Source of the DNA: CBDANW01 sp965197825
GTDB lineage: Bacteria > Acidobacteriota > Vicinamibacteria > Marinacidobacterales > DATDRI01
Assembly: GCA_965197825.1 (NCBI GenBank)
Contig: CBDANW010000003.1
Span: 682,001-746,000 of the forward strand
Length of the DNA stretch: 64,000 nucleotides
Direction of reading: 5' to 3'
Of the stretch, positions 47,120-55,749 are shown in pieces. The notes beneath the pieces are model-generated. The model did no database searches. It was not told the DNA's origin and worked only from the letters and a program-made list of their open reading frames with translations. Made by a program: the position numbers and the translations under genes. The stretch's first letter is position 1. Each line of letters opens with the position of its first letter.

Positions 47120-47965
47120 ATGGGTGACACGGAACTAAAGGACGCGATCCAGCGGTTGTACGAGCTTCCGGCCGATAGACTCCCGGACGACGCGGAAAAG
47201 TGGTTCCTGGAGCTCCGCGGGAAGCTATCGCGAGGCGAGGTTCGTGCGGCGGAGCCGGGTCAGCGCGGTTGGGTAGTCAACGCATGGGTGAAGAAGGGAA
47301 TCCTGCTCGGCTTTCGTTTGGGACGGATAGAGGATTTCTCCATGAACCAACCCCGCATGAGCTTCTTCGACAAGCATACTTTCCCGCTGCGGGTCATGGA
47401 ACCGGAAGACCAGGTGCGCATCGTGCCCGGAGGCTCTTCCATCCGGGAGGGTGCCTTCGTAGGGCGCGGCGTTGTGTGCATGCCGCCGATGTATGTGAAC
47501 GTGGGCGCCTACGTCGATGAGGGCTCGATGATCGACTCGAACGCACTGGTGGGCTCCTGCGCCCAGATCGGTAAGCGGGTTCACCTCTCTGCCGGTGCCC
47601 AGATCGGAGGCGTTCTCGAGCCGGTGGGAGCGGTGCCGGTAATCGTTGAGGATCGAGTTCTGGTGGGAGGAAATTGTGGCATTTACGAAGGGACCATCGT
47701 CAAGAAAGAAGCCGTCCTAGCTCCCGGAACGATTCTCACCCGCGCCACACCGGTCTACGACCTCGTGAACGAAACGACTCTGCGAGCGAGTGCCGAGTCC
47801 CCGCTAACCATCCCGCGAGGTGCGGTGGTGGTTCCCGGTAGCCGGCCGGCGCGGGGAAGTTTTGCGTCGCGAGAGAACCTCCACCTCTACGCGCCGATTA
47901 TCGTGAAGTATCGCGATCCGGGAACGGATGCCGCGGTCGCCCTCGAAGACGCCCTGCGTTCTTAG
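47120..47965 (+). CDS. dapD: tetrahydrodipicolinate N-succinyltransferase
   Basis: 281 aa. Left-handed beta-helix hexapeptides: MPPMYVNVGAYVDEGSMIDS, LVGSCAQIGKRVHLSAGAQ, IGGVLEPVGAVPVIVEDRVL, GGNCGIYEGTIVKKEAVLAP. Uses succinyl-CoA, so the organism makes diaminopimelate by the succinylase route, in agreement with the DapE-like gene at the operon start. Its TAG stop lies in TTAG at the tip of a transposon-end fragment. Confidence 0.95.
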   Translation: MGDTELKDAIQRLYELPADRLPDDAEKWFLELRGKLSRGEVRAAEPGQRGWVVNAWVKKGILLGFRLGRIEDFSMNQPRMSFFDKHTFPLRVMEPEDQVRIVPGGSSIREGAFVGRGVVCMPPMYVNVGAYVDEGSMIDSNALVGSCAQIGKRVHLSAGAQIGGVLEPVGAVPVIVEDRVLVGGNCGIYEGTIVKKEAVLAPGTILTRATPVYDLVNETTLRASAESPLTIPRGAVVVPGSRPARGSFASRENLHLYAPIIVKYRDPGTDAAVALEDALRS

Positions 47966-47991
47966 TGCCTTGTACAGTAATTGGTCACTAG
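47962..47991. mobile_element. single inverted end of the A-family element at the dapD stop
   Basis: TTAGTGCCTTGTACAGTAAT continues to CACTAG. It matches the right end of the 13109-13331 element (CTAGTGCCCTGTATCAGTAA...) over about 30 bp with a few differences. No second end (GGCACTAR) was found, so it reads as a fragment. It again supplies the stop of the upstream gene. Confidence 0.6.
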
Positions 47992-48010
47992 CGTTTGCCT
48001 TGCCCTAGTG

Positions 48011-48184
48011 TCCCCTTCGGGGATGGTGGAAACCCCTCGCCTTTAGGCGAAGAGAAGATTGTCGAAGTCCCCGAAGGGGACGAGACTCCCCCGACTGAAG
48101 TCGGGGGGTTGAGAATGAAGCGGGCACATGAAGTCGACTTCCAGTCGACGCGCCCGCGCAAACCACCGGCTTAAGCCGGTGGTT
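48011..48184. repeat. array of perfect hairpins between dapD and the NYN gene
   Basis: Five perfect stem-loops in 174 bp: TCCCC/GGGGA at 48011-48023; TCGCC/GGCGA at 48037-48050; GTCCCC/GGGGAC at 48067-48081; CCCCCGACT/AGTCGGGGG at 48088-48107; GTCGACT/AGTCGAC at 48133-48149 inside an outer GCGGGC/GCCCGC stem (48120-48157); followed by a 24-bp perfect palindrome (48161-48184, centre CTTAAG). It resembles REP/BIME clusters or ends of IS200/IS605-type elements, but no transposase or TnpB is present. Confidence 0.65.
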
Positions 48185-48227
48185 GATTTAATATGATCGC
48201 AACCAGACCTGATTTAAGATCCCACTC

Positions 48228-49899
48228 GTGACGGGAAGTAGCTCCTACCAACTGGCACGCGAGCGGCTGAGCTTGCCGCAGGTGTGTATGATCCTTAGCG
48301 AGTTCTACTCGAGAACGGAGCTGATGCGCGCGCTGCGGCGCGGCGGATTCTACATGAAAGGAACTCGCCTGAACAGCCTGTCCCTTCATGAGCTCACCGA
48401 TTTTTGGCAGAAGGGTTCCTCAATCAACCGGACGTGGGCATTCGGATCGCAGCGCACCTGGATAAGGCTACCGTGGACATCAAGGCCAAGGCGATGGCGG
48501 TTTCACCATCCCGATTTGTGAAGAGTCTCGATCCTGTCGAAAGGGCCTTTGGCGAAGGGACCTTACACGGCGCGGTCTGGGTGCTGGCCACGGACGAGAG
48601 GGTCGCGGCCCGACGCGCCCTCGAGCGCTTGATGACGAAGCTGGGCCGCATGGCTGAAAAGACCGTGAAAGAAATCGAGCGATTCGAAAAGGAGTTTCAG
48701 GAAACGTGGGATGAAGACGATGTCCCGCCGATCGCGGAGATCGATCACCAGCGGTCGAGGCGGCCCGACGCGTCGAGAAAGCGGAACGGGAAGCCACCCG
48801 GCGCGACAAAAAGCTCAAGGCCTTGCGAGAAAAGCACCAAGATCAAGCTCGACAAGTTGCTTCACTGGAAGAAGAGCGGGCTCGGTTTCGCAAGGAGAAG
48901 GCCGGGCTTGAGAGGGAGAAGCAAGCTCTCGCTCGAAAGCTGGAGAAGCTACAGAAGGCCCGGCCGGCCCTCGAGCGAGCCGAGCAAAGAAACAAGGAAG
49001 CAGAAAAAGAAATGGCGCGGGTTCGTCACGAACTGGATCAAGCTCGACGTTCCCTGGAACGGCATCGGGTCCAAGAAGCCCGGTTGGAGGAGGCCAAGGG
49101 CGAGTCCTCGGAGCTGGCTCGCCGTCACGAGGAAGCTCTCACGCGAGCAGAACAGGACCGCTTTACGTACGAAGCGGTTACCGGAGATCTCCGAGCGGAG
49201 GTCGGACGGCTGCGCACCCGGCTGGCCAAAGAGCGGGAGCGGCGTCCGCCTCAAGAGCGTCCTCGTCTCTACCGCGAGCAGTGGGTGGGAGTCTTTCTCG
49301 ATGTCTCGAATCTCTACCTTTCCGCACTGGAGTACTATCGCCGCCAGCTCGATTACGAGCGGCTCACCGAGACCGCCTTGAACGGGCGGGTTCTGGCGAC
49401 GGCCCTGGCTTATAACGTGGATAGCGCCTGGGGAGACAAGAGCGCCTTCTATGAGATGCTGCGCGGGATCGGTTACGAGATACGGACGAAAGATCTGGTC
49501 GTGCGGTCCGACGGCTCTATGAAGGGAGATTGGGACGTCGGCATCGCTGCCGATATCATCGAGCGCCTCGACCGTCTGGACGTCGTCGTTCTGGGCAGTG
49601 GGGACGGGGATTTCCTGCCGGTTGTGCTAAAGGCCCAGGCGCGCGGCGTTGCGGTGGAGGTTTACGCTTTTCCCAACACTGCCGTGGCGCTCAAGGAGGA
49701 GGCGGATTACTACCTCATCGACGAGAGTCTATTAATGGAGGAGGTTTCCCGGTTTGCTCGACCCGAGGGCGCCATGGGAAAAAATGAGCTACTGCAAGCG
49801 ATCTCGGAAGCCCTCGGAGCTCCAGCAGGTTTTCTGGGAAAGCTTTCGGTCGCGAAGCTCGAAAAACTTCTCCACTCTTTGAAATCCCTCTCCGGCTAG
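48228..49899 (+). CDS. coiled-coil NYN (PIN-like) domain protein, frameshifted twice
   Basis: Three frames join into about 556 aa. From GTG 48228: a helical N-terminal part (YQLARERLSLPQVCMILSEF, LHELTDFWQK). After a break near 48405: NQPDVGIRIAAHLDKATVDI, VLATDERVAARRALERLM. After a second break near 48750-48820: a long Arg/Glu/Lys coiled coil (residues about 200-350) and a C-terminal NYN domain with acidic active-site residues (GVFLDVSNLY, GDWDVGIAADIIERL, VVLGSGDGDFLPVV). NYN domains are metal-dependent RNases. The intact last frame (from 48823) holds the coiled coil and the whole nuclease domain. Its TAG stop lies in the CTAG of the next element. Confidence 0.8.
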
Positions 49900-50061
49900 T
49901 GTCTCGTCTCGGAAGTGATGTTAGCATCGAGAGCGTCGAGGCGCCCGGATCGCAAGGCGTGGCGAGGGCGACATACCGGGCTTATTCAACCGAGCCGCAA
50001 CGCAGCGAGGCGGGATGCATCGGCGCTCGAATGCAACATGACTTCCGGGACGGGACACTAG
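49896..50061. mobile_element. MITE-like element C1 on the NYN gene stop codon
   Basis: 166 bp bounded by CTAG (49896-49899 and 50058-50061). Ends TGTCTCGTCTCGGAAGT (49900-49916) and ACTTCCGGGACGGGACA (50041-50057), 15 of 17 matching, with weaker symmetry for another 18 bp (ATGTT...TCGAG). The left CTAG supplies the stop of the NYN gene; the right end abuts the stop of the convergent zinc-ribbon gene. No gene inside. Confidence 0.78.
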
Positions 50062-50244
50062 CTAGTAGTAATCCGAGCAGCTCATGTAGTAGTGGCAACG
50101 CGGGCAGAGCAGCTTGCAGCGGTTTTCCTGGAGCGTCGCGCTGCAATTGGGGCAGGTTCTGACAAGGTTTTCGAGATCGAGCGGTGGAAGGGCGGAGCGG
50201 CTTTCGGTCTTGCGGTCGGTGCGATGTTCTTCGCGGCGACTCAC
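50062..50244 (-). CDS. 60-aa zinc-ribbon protein
   Basis: GTG start at 50244, 16 bp after the TPR gene. The C-terminal half has a CxxC...CxxC...C pattern (RTCPNCSATL, CKLLCPRCHYYMSCSDYY) typical of a zinc ribbon; the N-terminal half is charged and probably disordered. No function known. Its stop lies next to the right end of element C1. Likely co-transcribed with the TPR gene. Confidence 0.6.
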   Translation of the reverse strand: MSRREEHRTDRKTESRSALPPLDLENLVRTCPNCSATLQENRCKLLCPRCHYYMSCSDYY

Positions 50245-50260
50245 GTCGAGTCACTTCCAG

Positions 50261-51199
50261 TCAGCGACGGCTCTTGCCGAGCTCCCCTTTTCCGGTGAGC
50301 ACGGCCTTGAATCGAGGTTCTGAGCGGAGAGCTTCGAATTCCTTCGCCTTCCGTATCTCGGTGCGACGGGGAGGGTGAATGGCGATGGCCGATTGGAGCG
50401 CGTCGAGCGCTGCTTCCCGGTCGCCGAGCTTCACATAGGCGATAGCGAGGTGGTAGAAGGCCTCGTCGCAGTCGGGGTGGTTCTTCAACGCGGCGCGTAG
50501 ATCTTGTACTGCTTGCTCGTTGCGACGCAGTCGAAGCAATGCGATACCTCGGTGAAGCAATGCGGAATGATCGTCGGGCTGCTTCTCGAGGGCTCGAGTG
50601 AACGACTGAAACGATTTCTGCGGGTGGCCGCTGTCCAACTCCGCGAGGCCCTTTAGCGAGTGTCCTTCCACCGAAGAGGGATCGATCGCCAGGACGGCGT
50701 CTGTGGCCGCCATCGCCTCGTCGAAACGACCGCACTCGATGAGGGCGCTGGCCTTGGTGATGCGAGCGTCGAGCTTGGTGGGGGCGAGTCGGATAGCACG
50801 GTCGTAGCATTCGATGGCTTCTTCGTATCGCCCGAGATCGGCCAGTGCCGCGCCTCGATTGTAGACGAAGTCGTCATCGTCCGGATGGTAGCGCAGGATC
50901 TCGTCGAAGCTCTTGATGGCTTCTTCCGCGCGGCCGAGCTCACGCAGAACGACCGCCCTATTGTGGATGGTAGCGAGATGGTTCGGTTGAATGGCTAGCG
51001 CACGGTCGTAGTCGGCGAGCGCGTCCTCCAACCGATCCATTAGATCGTGAACGATGCCACGGTTGTAGTACGCGAAATAGGACTGCGGCTCGAGCGTGAG
51101 TGCACGATTCAGGTAGCGGAGCGCTCGCTCCGGTTTTCCTTCTTCGATGAACTTCAGGCCTAAGTCGACGTAACGTTCATGGAGCGCGATTCGTCCCAT
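50261..51199 (-). CDS. tetratricopeptide repeat protein
   Basis: 312 aa from ATG 51199 (MGRIALHERYVDLGLKFIEE); a longer frame reaches 51286 but would begin with a non-matching stretch toward mutY. Eight or so 34-residue TPRs in a row, e.g. PERALRYLNRALTLEPQSYF, AYYNRGIVHDLMDRLEDALA, FVYNRGAALADLGRYEEAIE. No signal peptide in the chosen form, so probably cytoplasmic. TPR arrays mediate protein contacts; the partner is unknown. Divergent from mutY. Confidence 0.85.
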   Translation of the reverse strand: MGRIALHERYVDLGLKFIEEGKPERALRYLNRALTLEPQSYFAYYNRGIVHDLMDRLEDALADYDRALAIQPNHLATIHNRAVVLRELGRAEEAIKSFDEILRYHPDDDDFVYNRGAALADLGRYEEAIECYDRAIRLAPTKLDARITKASALIECGRFDEAMAATDAVLAIDPSSVEGHSLKGLAELDSGHPQKSFQSFTRALEKQPDDHSALLHRGIALLRLRRNEQAVQDLRAALKNHPDCDEAFYHLAIAYVKLGDREAALDALQSAIAIHPPRRTEIRKAKEFEALRSEPRFKAVLTGKGELGKSRR

Positions 51200-51287
51200 C
51201 CCGGCCGTCAGGATAGCGCTGGCCGGCTGGATTTTGCAACCGCGACCGGAGCAAAAAGCAAAGGCGACTGCTATCATCCGAAGCATA

Positions 51288-52376
51288 GTGACCCCTTCGA
51301 ATCGCCCCCAAGGAGCTTCTCTGCAAAGGCGGCTTCTCGCCTGGTACCGGCGCCACCGGCGAAGCCTACCCTGGCGAGATGACCCTCGGCCCTACCGGGT
51401 GTGGGTCTCGGAGTTGATGCTGCAGCAAACTCAAGTGAAAACCGTCCTTCCGTACTTCGATCGATTCATGGATCGGTTCCCGAACGTCGAGGCGCTAGCG
51501 GCGGCGTCCGAGCAACAGGTGCTAAGTGCCTGGTCGGGACTCGGCTATTACCGGAGAGCCAAGGCGCTTCACCGCGCGGCGAGAACGATCGTGGAGGAAC
51601 GGGGTGGTTTGCTGCCGGAGACGCTCGGGGGATGGCTTGCGCTTCCCGGGGTTGGGCGATACACCGCGGGAGCGATTCTGTCGATCGGCTACGGAAAACG
51701 GCATCCGATACTCGACGGGAACGTAGCGCGGGTTTTGTCCCGATTGTTTCTGGTGCGAGGAGATCCGAGATCGGGGCCGAGTCGCAAGGCTCTTTGGCAA
51801 AATGCCGAGGAAGTGCTGCCACCGCGCTCCGTCTCCGACTTCAACCAGGGGCTCATGGAGCTCGGCGCGCTGGTTTGTACGCCCCGAGAGCCGAAGTGTT
51901 TCCTTTGTCCTCTGCGTACCGACTGTGAGGCCCACCGACGAGGGTTGCAAGATCGGTTGCCGGAGTTGAAGCCCAGGAAGACTCCTACATCAGTTGTACT
52001 TGCGGCTGCCATCGTTCGCCGGCGGGGTAAGGTGCTGCTCTATCAGAGACAGGGAGAGGAGCTCATGCGAGGGCTCTGGGAGTTGCCGGGAGGAGCGTGC
52101 CGGGCGGATGAGGAGCCGCGAAGCGCCCTGGCCCGCGAGGCAAGGGAGAGATATGGGCTGCGGCTGGAAACGGGGGAGCAGGTTGCGCAAGTCAGACACA
52201 GCATCATGAACCGCAGGATTACTCTGTATGTTTTCGAGGCGCGTGTCCGCGGGAAACTGGCTAGGGACGAGAAAGCCCGGGTCTGGCTCGAGCCCGAAAA
52301 GGTAACAGACCTACCAGTGTCGTCAATGACGCTGAAGGTGTTCCGAGCCGCAGGACAGCGCCAGACAAGCCACTAG
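51288..52376 (+). CDS. mutY: A/G-specific adenine glycosylase
   Basis: 362 aa from GTG 51288; an upstream TTG at 51234 is possible. Catalytic Glu region VSELMLQQTQVKTVLPYFDR, helix-hairpin-helix LPGVGRYTAGAILS with catalytic Asp in HPILDGNVARVL, iron-sulfur ligands CTPREPKCFLCPLRTDC (Cx6Cx2Cx5C) and a C-terminal Nudix-like domain (RGLWELPGGACR) that reads 8-oxoG. Removes A mispaired with 8-oxoG. Confidence 0.95.
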   Translation: MTPSNRPQGASLQRRLLAWYRRHRRSLPWRDDPRPYRVWVSELMLQQTQVKTVLPYFDRFMDRFPNVEALAAASEQQVLSAWSGLGYYRRAKALHRAARTIVEERGGLLPETLGGWLALPGVGRYTAGAILSIGYGKRHPILDGNVARVLSRLFLVRGDPRSGPSRKALWQNAEEVLPPRSVSDFNQGLMELGALVCTPREPKCFLCPLRTDCEAHRRGLQDRLPELKPRKTPTSVVLAAAIVRRRGKVLLYQRQGEELMRGLWELPGGACRADEEPRSALAREARERYGLRLETGEQVAQVRHSIMNRRITLYVFEARVRGKLARDEKARVWLEPEKVTDLPVSSMTLKVFRAAGQRQTSH

Positions 52377-52708
52377 ACAAGCCGTAGGACGTTTCCTGGG
52401 AGCTTGCGGGCGGTGTTGGCTTGGCGGGCCCCGCCGTGTTGACCCCGCGAGTAGAAGGGGGCCCGCCTCGCCGACAACTTCACCATACGCAAGGCCGGTG
52501 CCAGAAAACGTGATGGATTCATGGCTTCTTCGATTTCTTAGGCATTGGTGGCTCCTTGTCCCCCTCTGGAGACGGTTTATTGGCAGACCTATTCTTAGGC
52601 CGGCCAAGGAGCCGCCGCTACCCCAAATTCAACATCCGGCGGGACATCCCCGAAACCGGCGCCTGTGCTACTATTCACTAGCTTTCGGCGCTTTGCGGAG
52701 TTGTTTGA
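52377..52708. other. 332-bp intergenic region before leuS
   Basis: No convincing gene. It holds an inverted repeat with perfect GGCGGGCCCC / GGGGCCCGCC arms (52423-52432 and 52458-52467), extended imperfectly outward to GTTG/CAAC. TACTAT at 52669-52674, preceded by TGC, could be an extended -10 box for leuS. GGAG about 8 bp before the TTG start acts as ribosome-binding site. Confidence 0.5.
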
Positions 52709-55204
52709 TTGAGTCGAGCATACGATTTTCAGACTATCGAATCGAAGTGGCAGAAGCGGTGGGCCGAGGGCCGTGCCTTCGAAGTCACGGAGGATTCCGC
52801 CCGAACGAAGTTCTATTGCCTGGAGATGTTGCCCTATCCCTCCGGGAGGATCCACATGGGCCACATTCGCAACTATTCGATCGGCGACGTGGTGGCTCGG
52901 TTCAAGAGGATGCGCGGCTTCAACGTTCTTCATCCGATCGGCTGGGACGCGCTCGGCCTGCCCGCTGAAAACGCCGCCCTGAAGCACGGCGAGCATCCCG
53001 AAGATTGGACGCTTTCTAACATCTCACACATGAAGAAACAGCTCCAGCGCATGGGTTTCTCTTATGCCTGGGATCGAGAGATCGCGAGCTGTGACCAGGC
53101 CTACTATCGCTGGAACCAGTGGTTTTTCATTCAGATGTTCAAGAAGGGAATCGCCTACCGCAAGAAGGCGGCCGTGAACTGGTGTCCGGGGTGCCAGACT
53201 GTCTTGGCCAACGAGCAAGTCGAGGGTGGCTTGTGTTGGAGATGCAGCTCGGAGGTGAGCCAGCGGGATCTCGAGCAGTGGTTCCTCAGGACCACTCAGT
53301 ACGCCGAAGAGCTCCTTTCGGACATGGCGGATCTGGGACTGTGGCCGGAACGTGTTCTCACCATGCAGCGCAACTGGATAGGAAGATCGGAGGGTGCCGA
53401 GATCGATTTCGCGGTGGAAGACGAGGAACCCATCCGCGTGTTCACGACGCGGGTGGATACGATTTTCGGGGCCACTTTTTTGCTGCTCGCACCCGGGCAC
53501 CCGCGAGCGAAAGCCTATGCGGAAGAGTCGCCGGAGATCGCGCGCTTCATTGAAGAATCGGCCGCGAGGGCCAAGGAGGTCAAGAACCCGGCCGAGCCAG
53601 CTACGGTTGACAAGAACGGTATGGCGACCGGCCGGTTTGCGGTGAACCCGTTTTCACAACAGCCGGTACCGATATGGGTAGCGGACTACGTTCTCATGGA
53701 GTATGGGACGGGCGCGGTCATGGCGGTTCCGGCGCATGACGAGCGCGACTTCGATTTTGCGCGAAGGTACGACTTTCCCATTCGAATCGTCATCCAGCCG
53801 GCCGATGCTGCCTTGAGCTCAGCTTCACTGGAAGCAGCCCATGTGGATTATGGCACGCTCGTCGATTCCGGTCCTTTCAGCGGACTACCTTCCCGGGAGG
53901 CGATCGCCGTGATGGCGGCACACGCGGAAGAAAAAGGCTTCGGTAAGAAGACCGTGACTTTCCGCCTGAAGGATTGGGGGATCTCCCGGCAGAGGTATTG
54001 GGGAACTCCCATTCCGATGATTCACTGTGGAGCTTGCGGTATCGTTCCGGTTCCCGAGGAGGAGCTCCCAGTCGTCTTGCCCAAGGCGATCCACATCACC
54101 GGTCAGGGCAAGTCGCCGCTCGAAGCGATCCCGGAGTTCGTCAACGTCCGTTGCCCGAAGTGCGGAGGCGAAGCGCGACGGGAAACCGACACCATGGACA
54201 CGTTCGTGGACTCTTCCTGGTATTTCTATCGCTATGCCGATCCCAAAAACGAGGCGGCTCCGGTGAGCGCGGAGACCGCCGGGTACTGGTTCCCGATCGA
54301 TCTCTACATCGGGGGGATCGAGCACGCCATCCTGCATCTCATTTACTCTCGATTCTGGACCAAGGTGATGAGGGATCTCGGGCTGGTGGAGGTCTCGGAA
54401 CCTGTCACTCAGCTGTTGTCACAAGGCATGGTGCTCAAAGACGGATCGGTGATGTCGAAATCGAAGGGCAACGTCGTCGAGCCTGATGAGGTGGTGGACC
54501 GCCACGGAGCCGATACGTTGCGTCTTTACGTGCTCTTCGAGGCACCGCCGGAGAAGGAGATCGACTGGACCGATCAGCGGCTCGAGGGACCGGCTCGGTT
54601 TCTGCAAAGGGTATGGCGCCTCGTGGATACGGAGGCGGAGCACCTGAAGGCAGCGGACGCCACTGACAGAGATGACAGCGAGGAAGACTGGAACGAGGCG
54701 GAAGTCGCTCTCCGGCGAAAGACGTATCAGACCATACTGCGGGTAACCCGCGACATTGAGGAGCGGTTTCACATGAATACGGCGATCTCTGCCATCATGG
54801 AGCTTACCAACGACGTGTACCGCAACCTCGAGCCCCGTCCGGAGCGACCAGAGGCGTGGAGGGCGCTCGGCGAGGCGGTGGAGGCAATCGTTCTTCTTAT
54901 GAGTCCGTTTACCCCTCATGCAGCCGAGGAGATGTGGGAGATGCTGGGACACCGGGGCGGCCTGGTCCGCGTGGAATGGCCCTCCTACGATCCGGCAATC
55001 GCCGTTCAAGAGACCATCACTCTGGTCCTACAAGTGAACGGCAAGGTCCGGAGCCGCATCGCCATCCCTGCCGATCTCCAGGAGGAAGAGCTGAGGCAGC
55101 TCGCCCTCGAGGACGAAAAGATTCGTTCGCTAACAACGGGACGCACGGTGGAGCGGGTTGTCGTTGTGCCGAAGCGGCTTGTGAACGTGGTGGTGGCGGA
55201 ATGA
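52709..55204 (+). CDS. leuS: leucyl-tRNA synthetase
   Basis: 831 aa from TTG 52709. HIGH motif in GRIHMGHIRNYSIGD, zinc-type Cys pairs (CPGCQTVL...CWRCSS), the CP1 editing domain (GATFLLLAPGHP), and KMSKS as DGSVMSKSKGNVV, with a C-terminal anticodon-binding domain. Charges tRNA-Leu and edits non-cognate amino acids. It overlaps lptE by 4 bp (ATGA). Confidence 0.97.
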   Translation: MSRAYDFQTIESKWQKRWAEGRAFEVTEDSARTKFYCLEMLPYPSGRIHMGHIRNYSIGDVVARFKRMRGFNVLHPIGWDALGLPAENAALKHGEHPEDWTLSNISHMKKQLQRMGFSYAWDREIASCDQAYYRWNQWFFIQMFKKGIAYRKKAAVNWCPGCQTVLANEQVEGGLCWRCSSEVSQRDLEQWFLRTTQYAEELLSDMADLGLWPERVLTMQRNWIGRSEGAEIDFAVEDEEPIRVFTTRVDTIFGATFLLLAPGHPRAKAYAEESPEIARFIEESAARAKEVKNPAEPATVDKNGMATGRFAVNPFSQQPVPIWVADYVLMEYGTGAVMAVPAHDERDFDFARRYDFPIRIVIQPADAALSSASLEAAHVDYGTLVDSGPFSGLPSREAIAVMAAHAEEKGFGKKTVTFRLKDWGISRQRYWGTPIPMIHCGACGIVPVPEEELPVVLPKAIHITGQGKSPLEAIPEFVNVRCPKCGGEARRETDTMDTFVDSSWYFYRYADPKNEAAPVSAETAGYWFPIDLYIGGIEHAILHLIYSRFWTKVMRDLGLVEVSEPVTQLLSQGMVLKDGSVMSKSKGNVVEPDEVVDRHGADTLRLYVLFEAPPEKEIDWTDQRLEGPARFLQRVWRLVDTEAEHLKAADATDRDDSEEDWNEAEVALRRKTYQTILRVTRDIEERFHMNTAISAIMELTNDVYRNLEPRPERPEAWRALGEAVEAIVLLMSPFTPHAAEEMWEMLGHRGGLVRVEWPSYDPAIAVQETITLVLQVNGKVRSRIAIPADLQEEELRQLALEDEKIRSLTTGRTVERVVVVPKRLVNVVVAE

Positions 55205-55749
55205 AACGAGCTGTCTTGTGGCAATTGAGTTCGTTTTGTGCGGCAGGAGTGTTAATCGGGATCTCCGGATGCGGGTATAGCCTGGCGGGTCGCGGGTCGT
55301 TTCTTCCGGAGCACATTCAGACGATCGGGATCCCGACGTTCGTCAACATCTCGACCCAGCCCGGCGTCGCGGAGGTATTCACCGAAAAGGTCATCGAGGA
55401 GTTCGCTTCGCGGGGCAAGTACGTGATCACACCTGATACGGTGGGGGTCGACGCCGTGCTCTCCGGCACCGTGACTACGTTCACGGTCGCACCCGAGACG
55501 TTGCAAGGGGGTGTGGACAACCCGGCGAACCAGGCCTCGCGATACTCGATGGTGGTCAGGGCGCAGATCCAGTTTCGGGATCTTGTCGACGACACGATGA
55601 TTTGGGAGGACGGGAACTTTGCGTTTCGGGAATCTTGGGACGTGGGGGAGGAGTCCGAAGAGTTCTTCGACCAGCAAGGCTTGGCGATCGAGCGATCGGC
55701 GGAAGAGTTCGCGAAGACTTTGGTGAGCCGGATCCTTGAAGCCTTCTAA
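55201..55749 (+). CDS. lptE: LPS assembly lipoprotein LptE
   Basis: 182 aa. Lipoprotein signal with lipobox LIGISGC, then GYSLAGRGSFLPEHIQTIGI, PTFVNISTQPGVAEVFTEKV and VDAVLSGTVTTF, the pattern of the LptE family that plugs the LptD barrel. leuS-lptE-holA is a conserved order in many diderms. LptD is not in the window. Confidence 0.88.
   Translation: MKRAVLWQLSSFCAAGVLIGISGCGYSLAGRGSFLPEHIQTIGIPTFVNISTQPGVAEVFTEKVIEEFASRGKYVITPDTVGVDAVLSGTVTTFTVAPETLQGGVDNPANQASRYSMVVRAQIQFRDLVDDTMIWEDGNFAFRESWDVGEESEEFFDQQGLAIERSAEEFAKTLVSRILEAF

Noticed and set aside
48011..48184. CRISPR array
   Set aside because: The hairpins have different sequences and spacing; no direct repeats and no cas genes.
52498..52968. 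Open frame running from the intergenic region into leuS
   Set aside because: Out of frame with leuS, no ribosome-binding site, no family resemblance.
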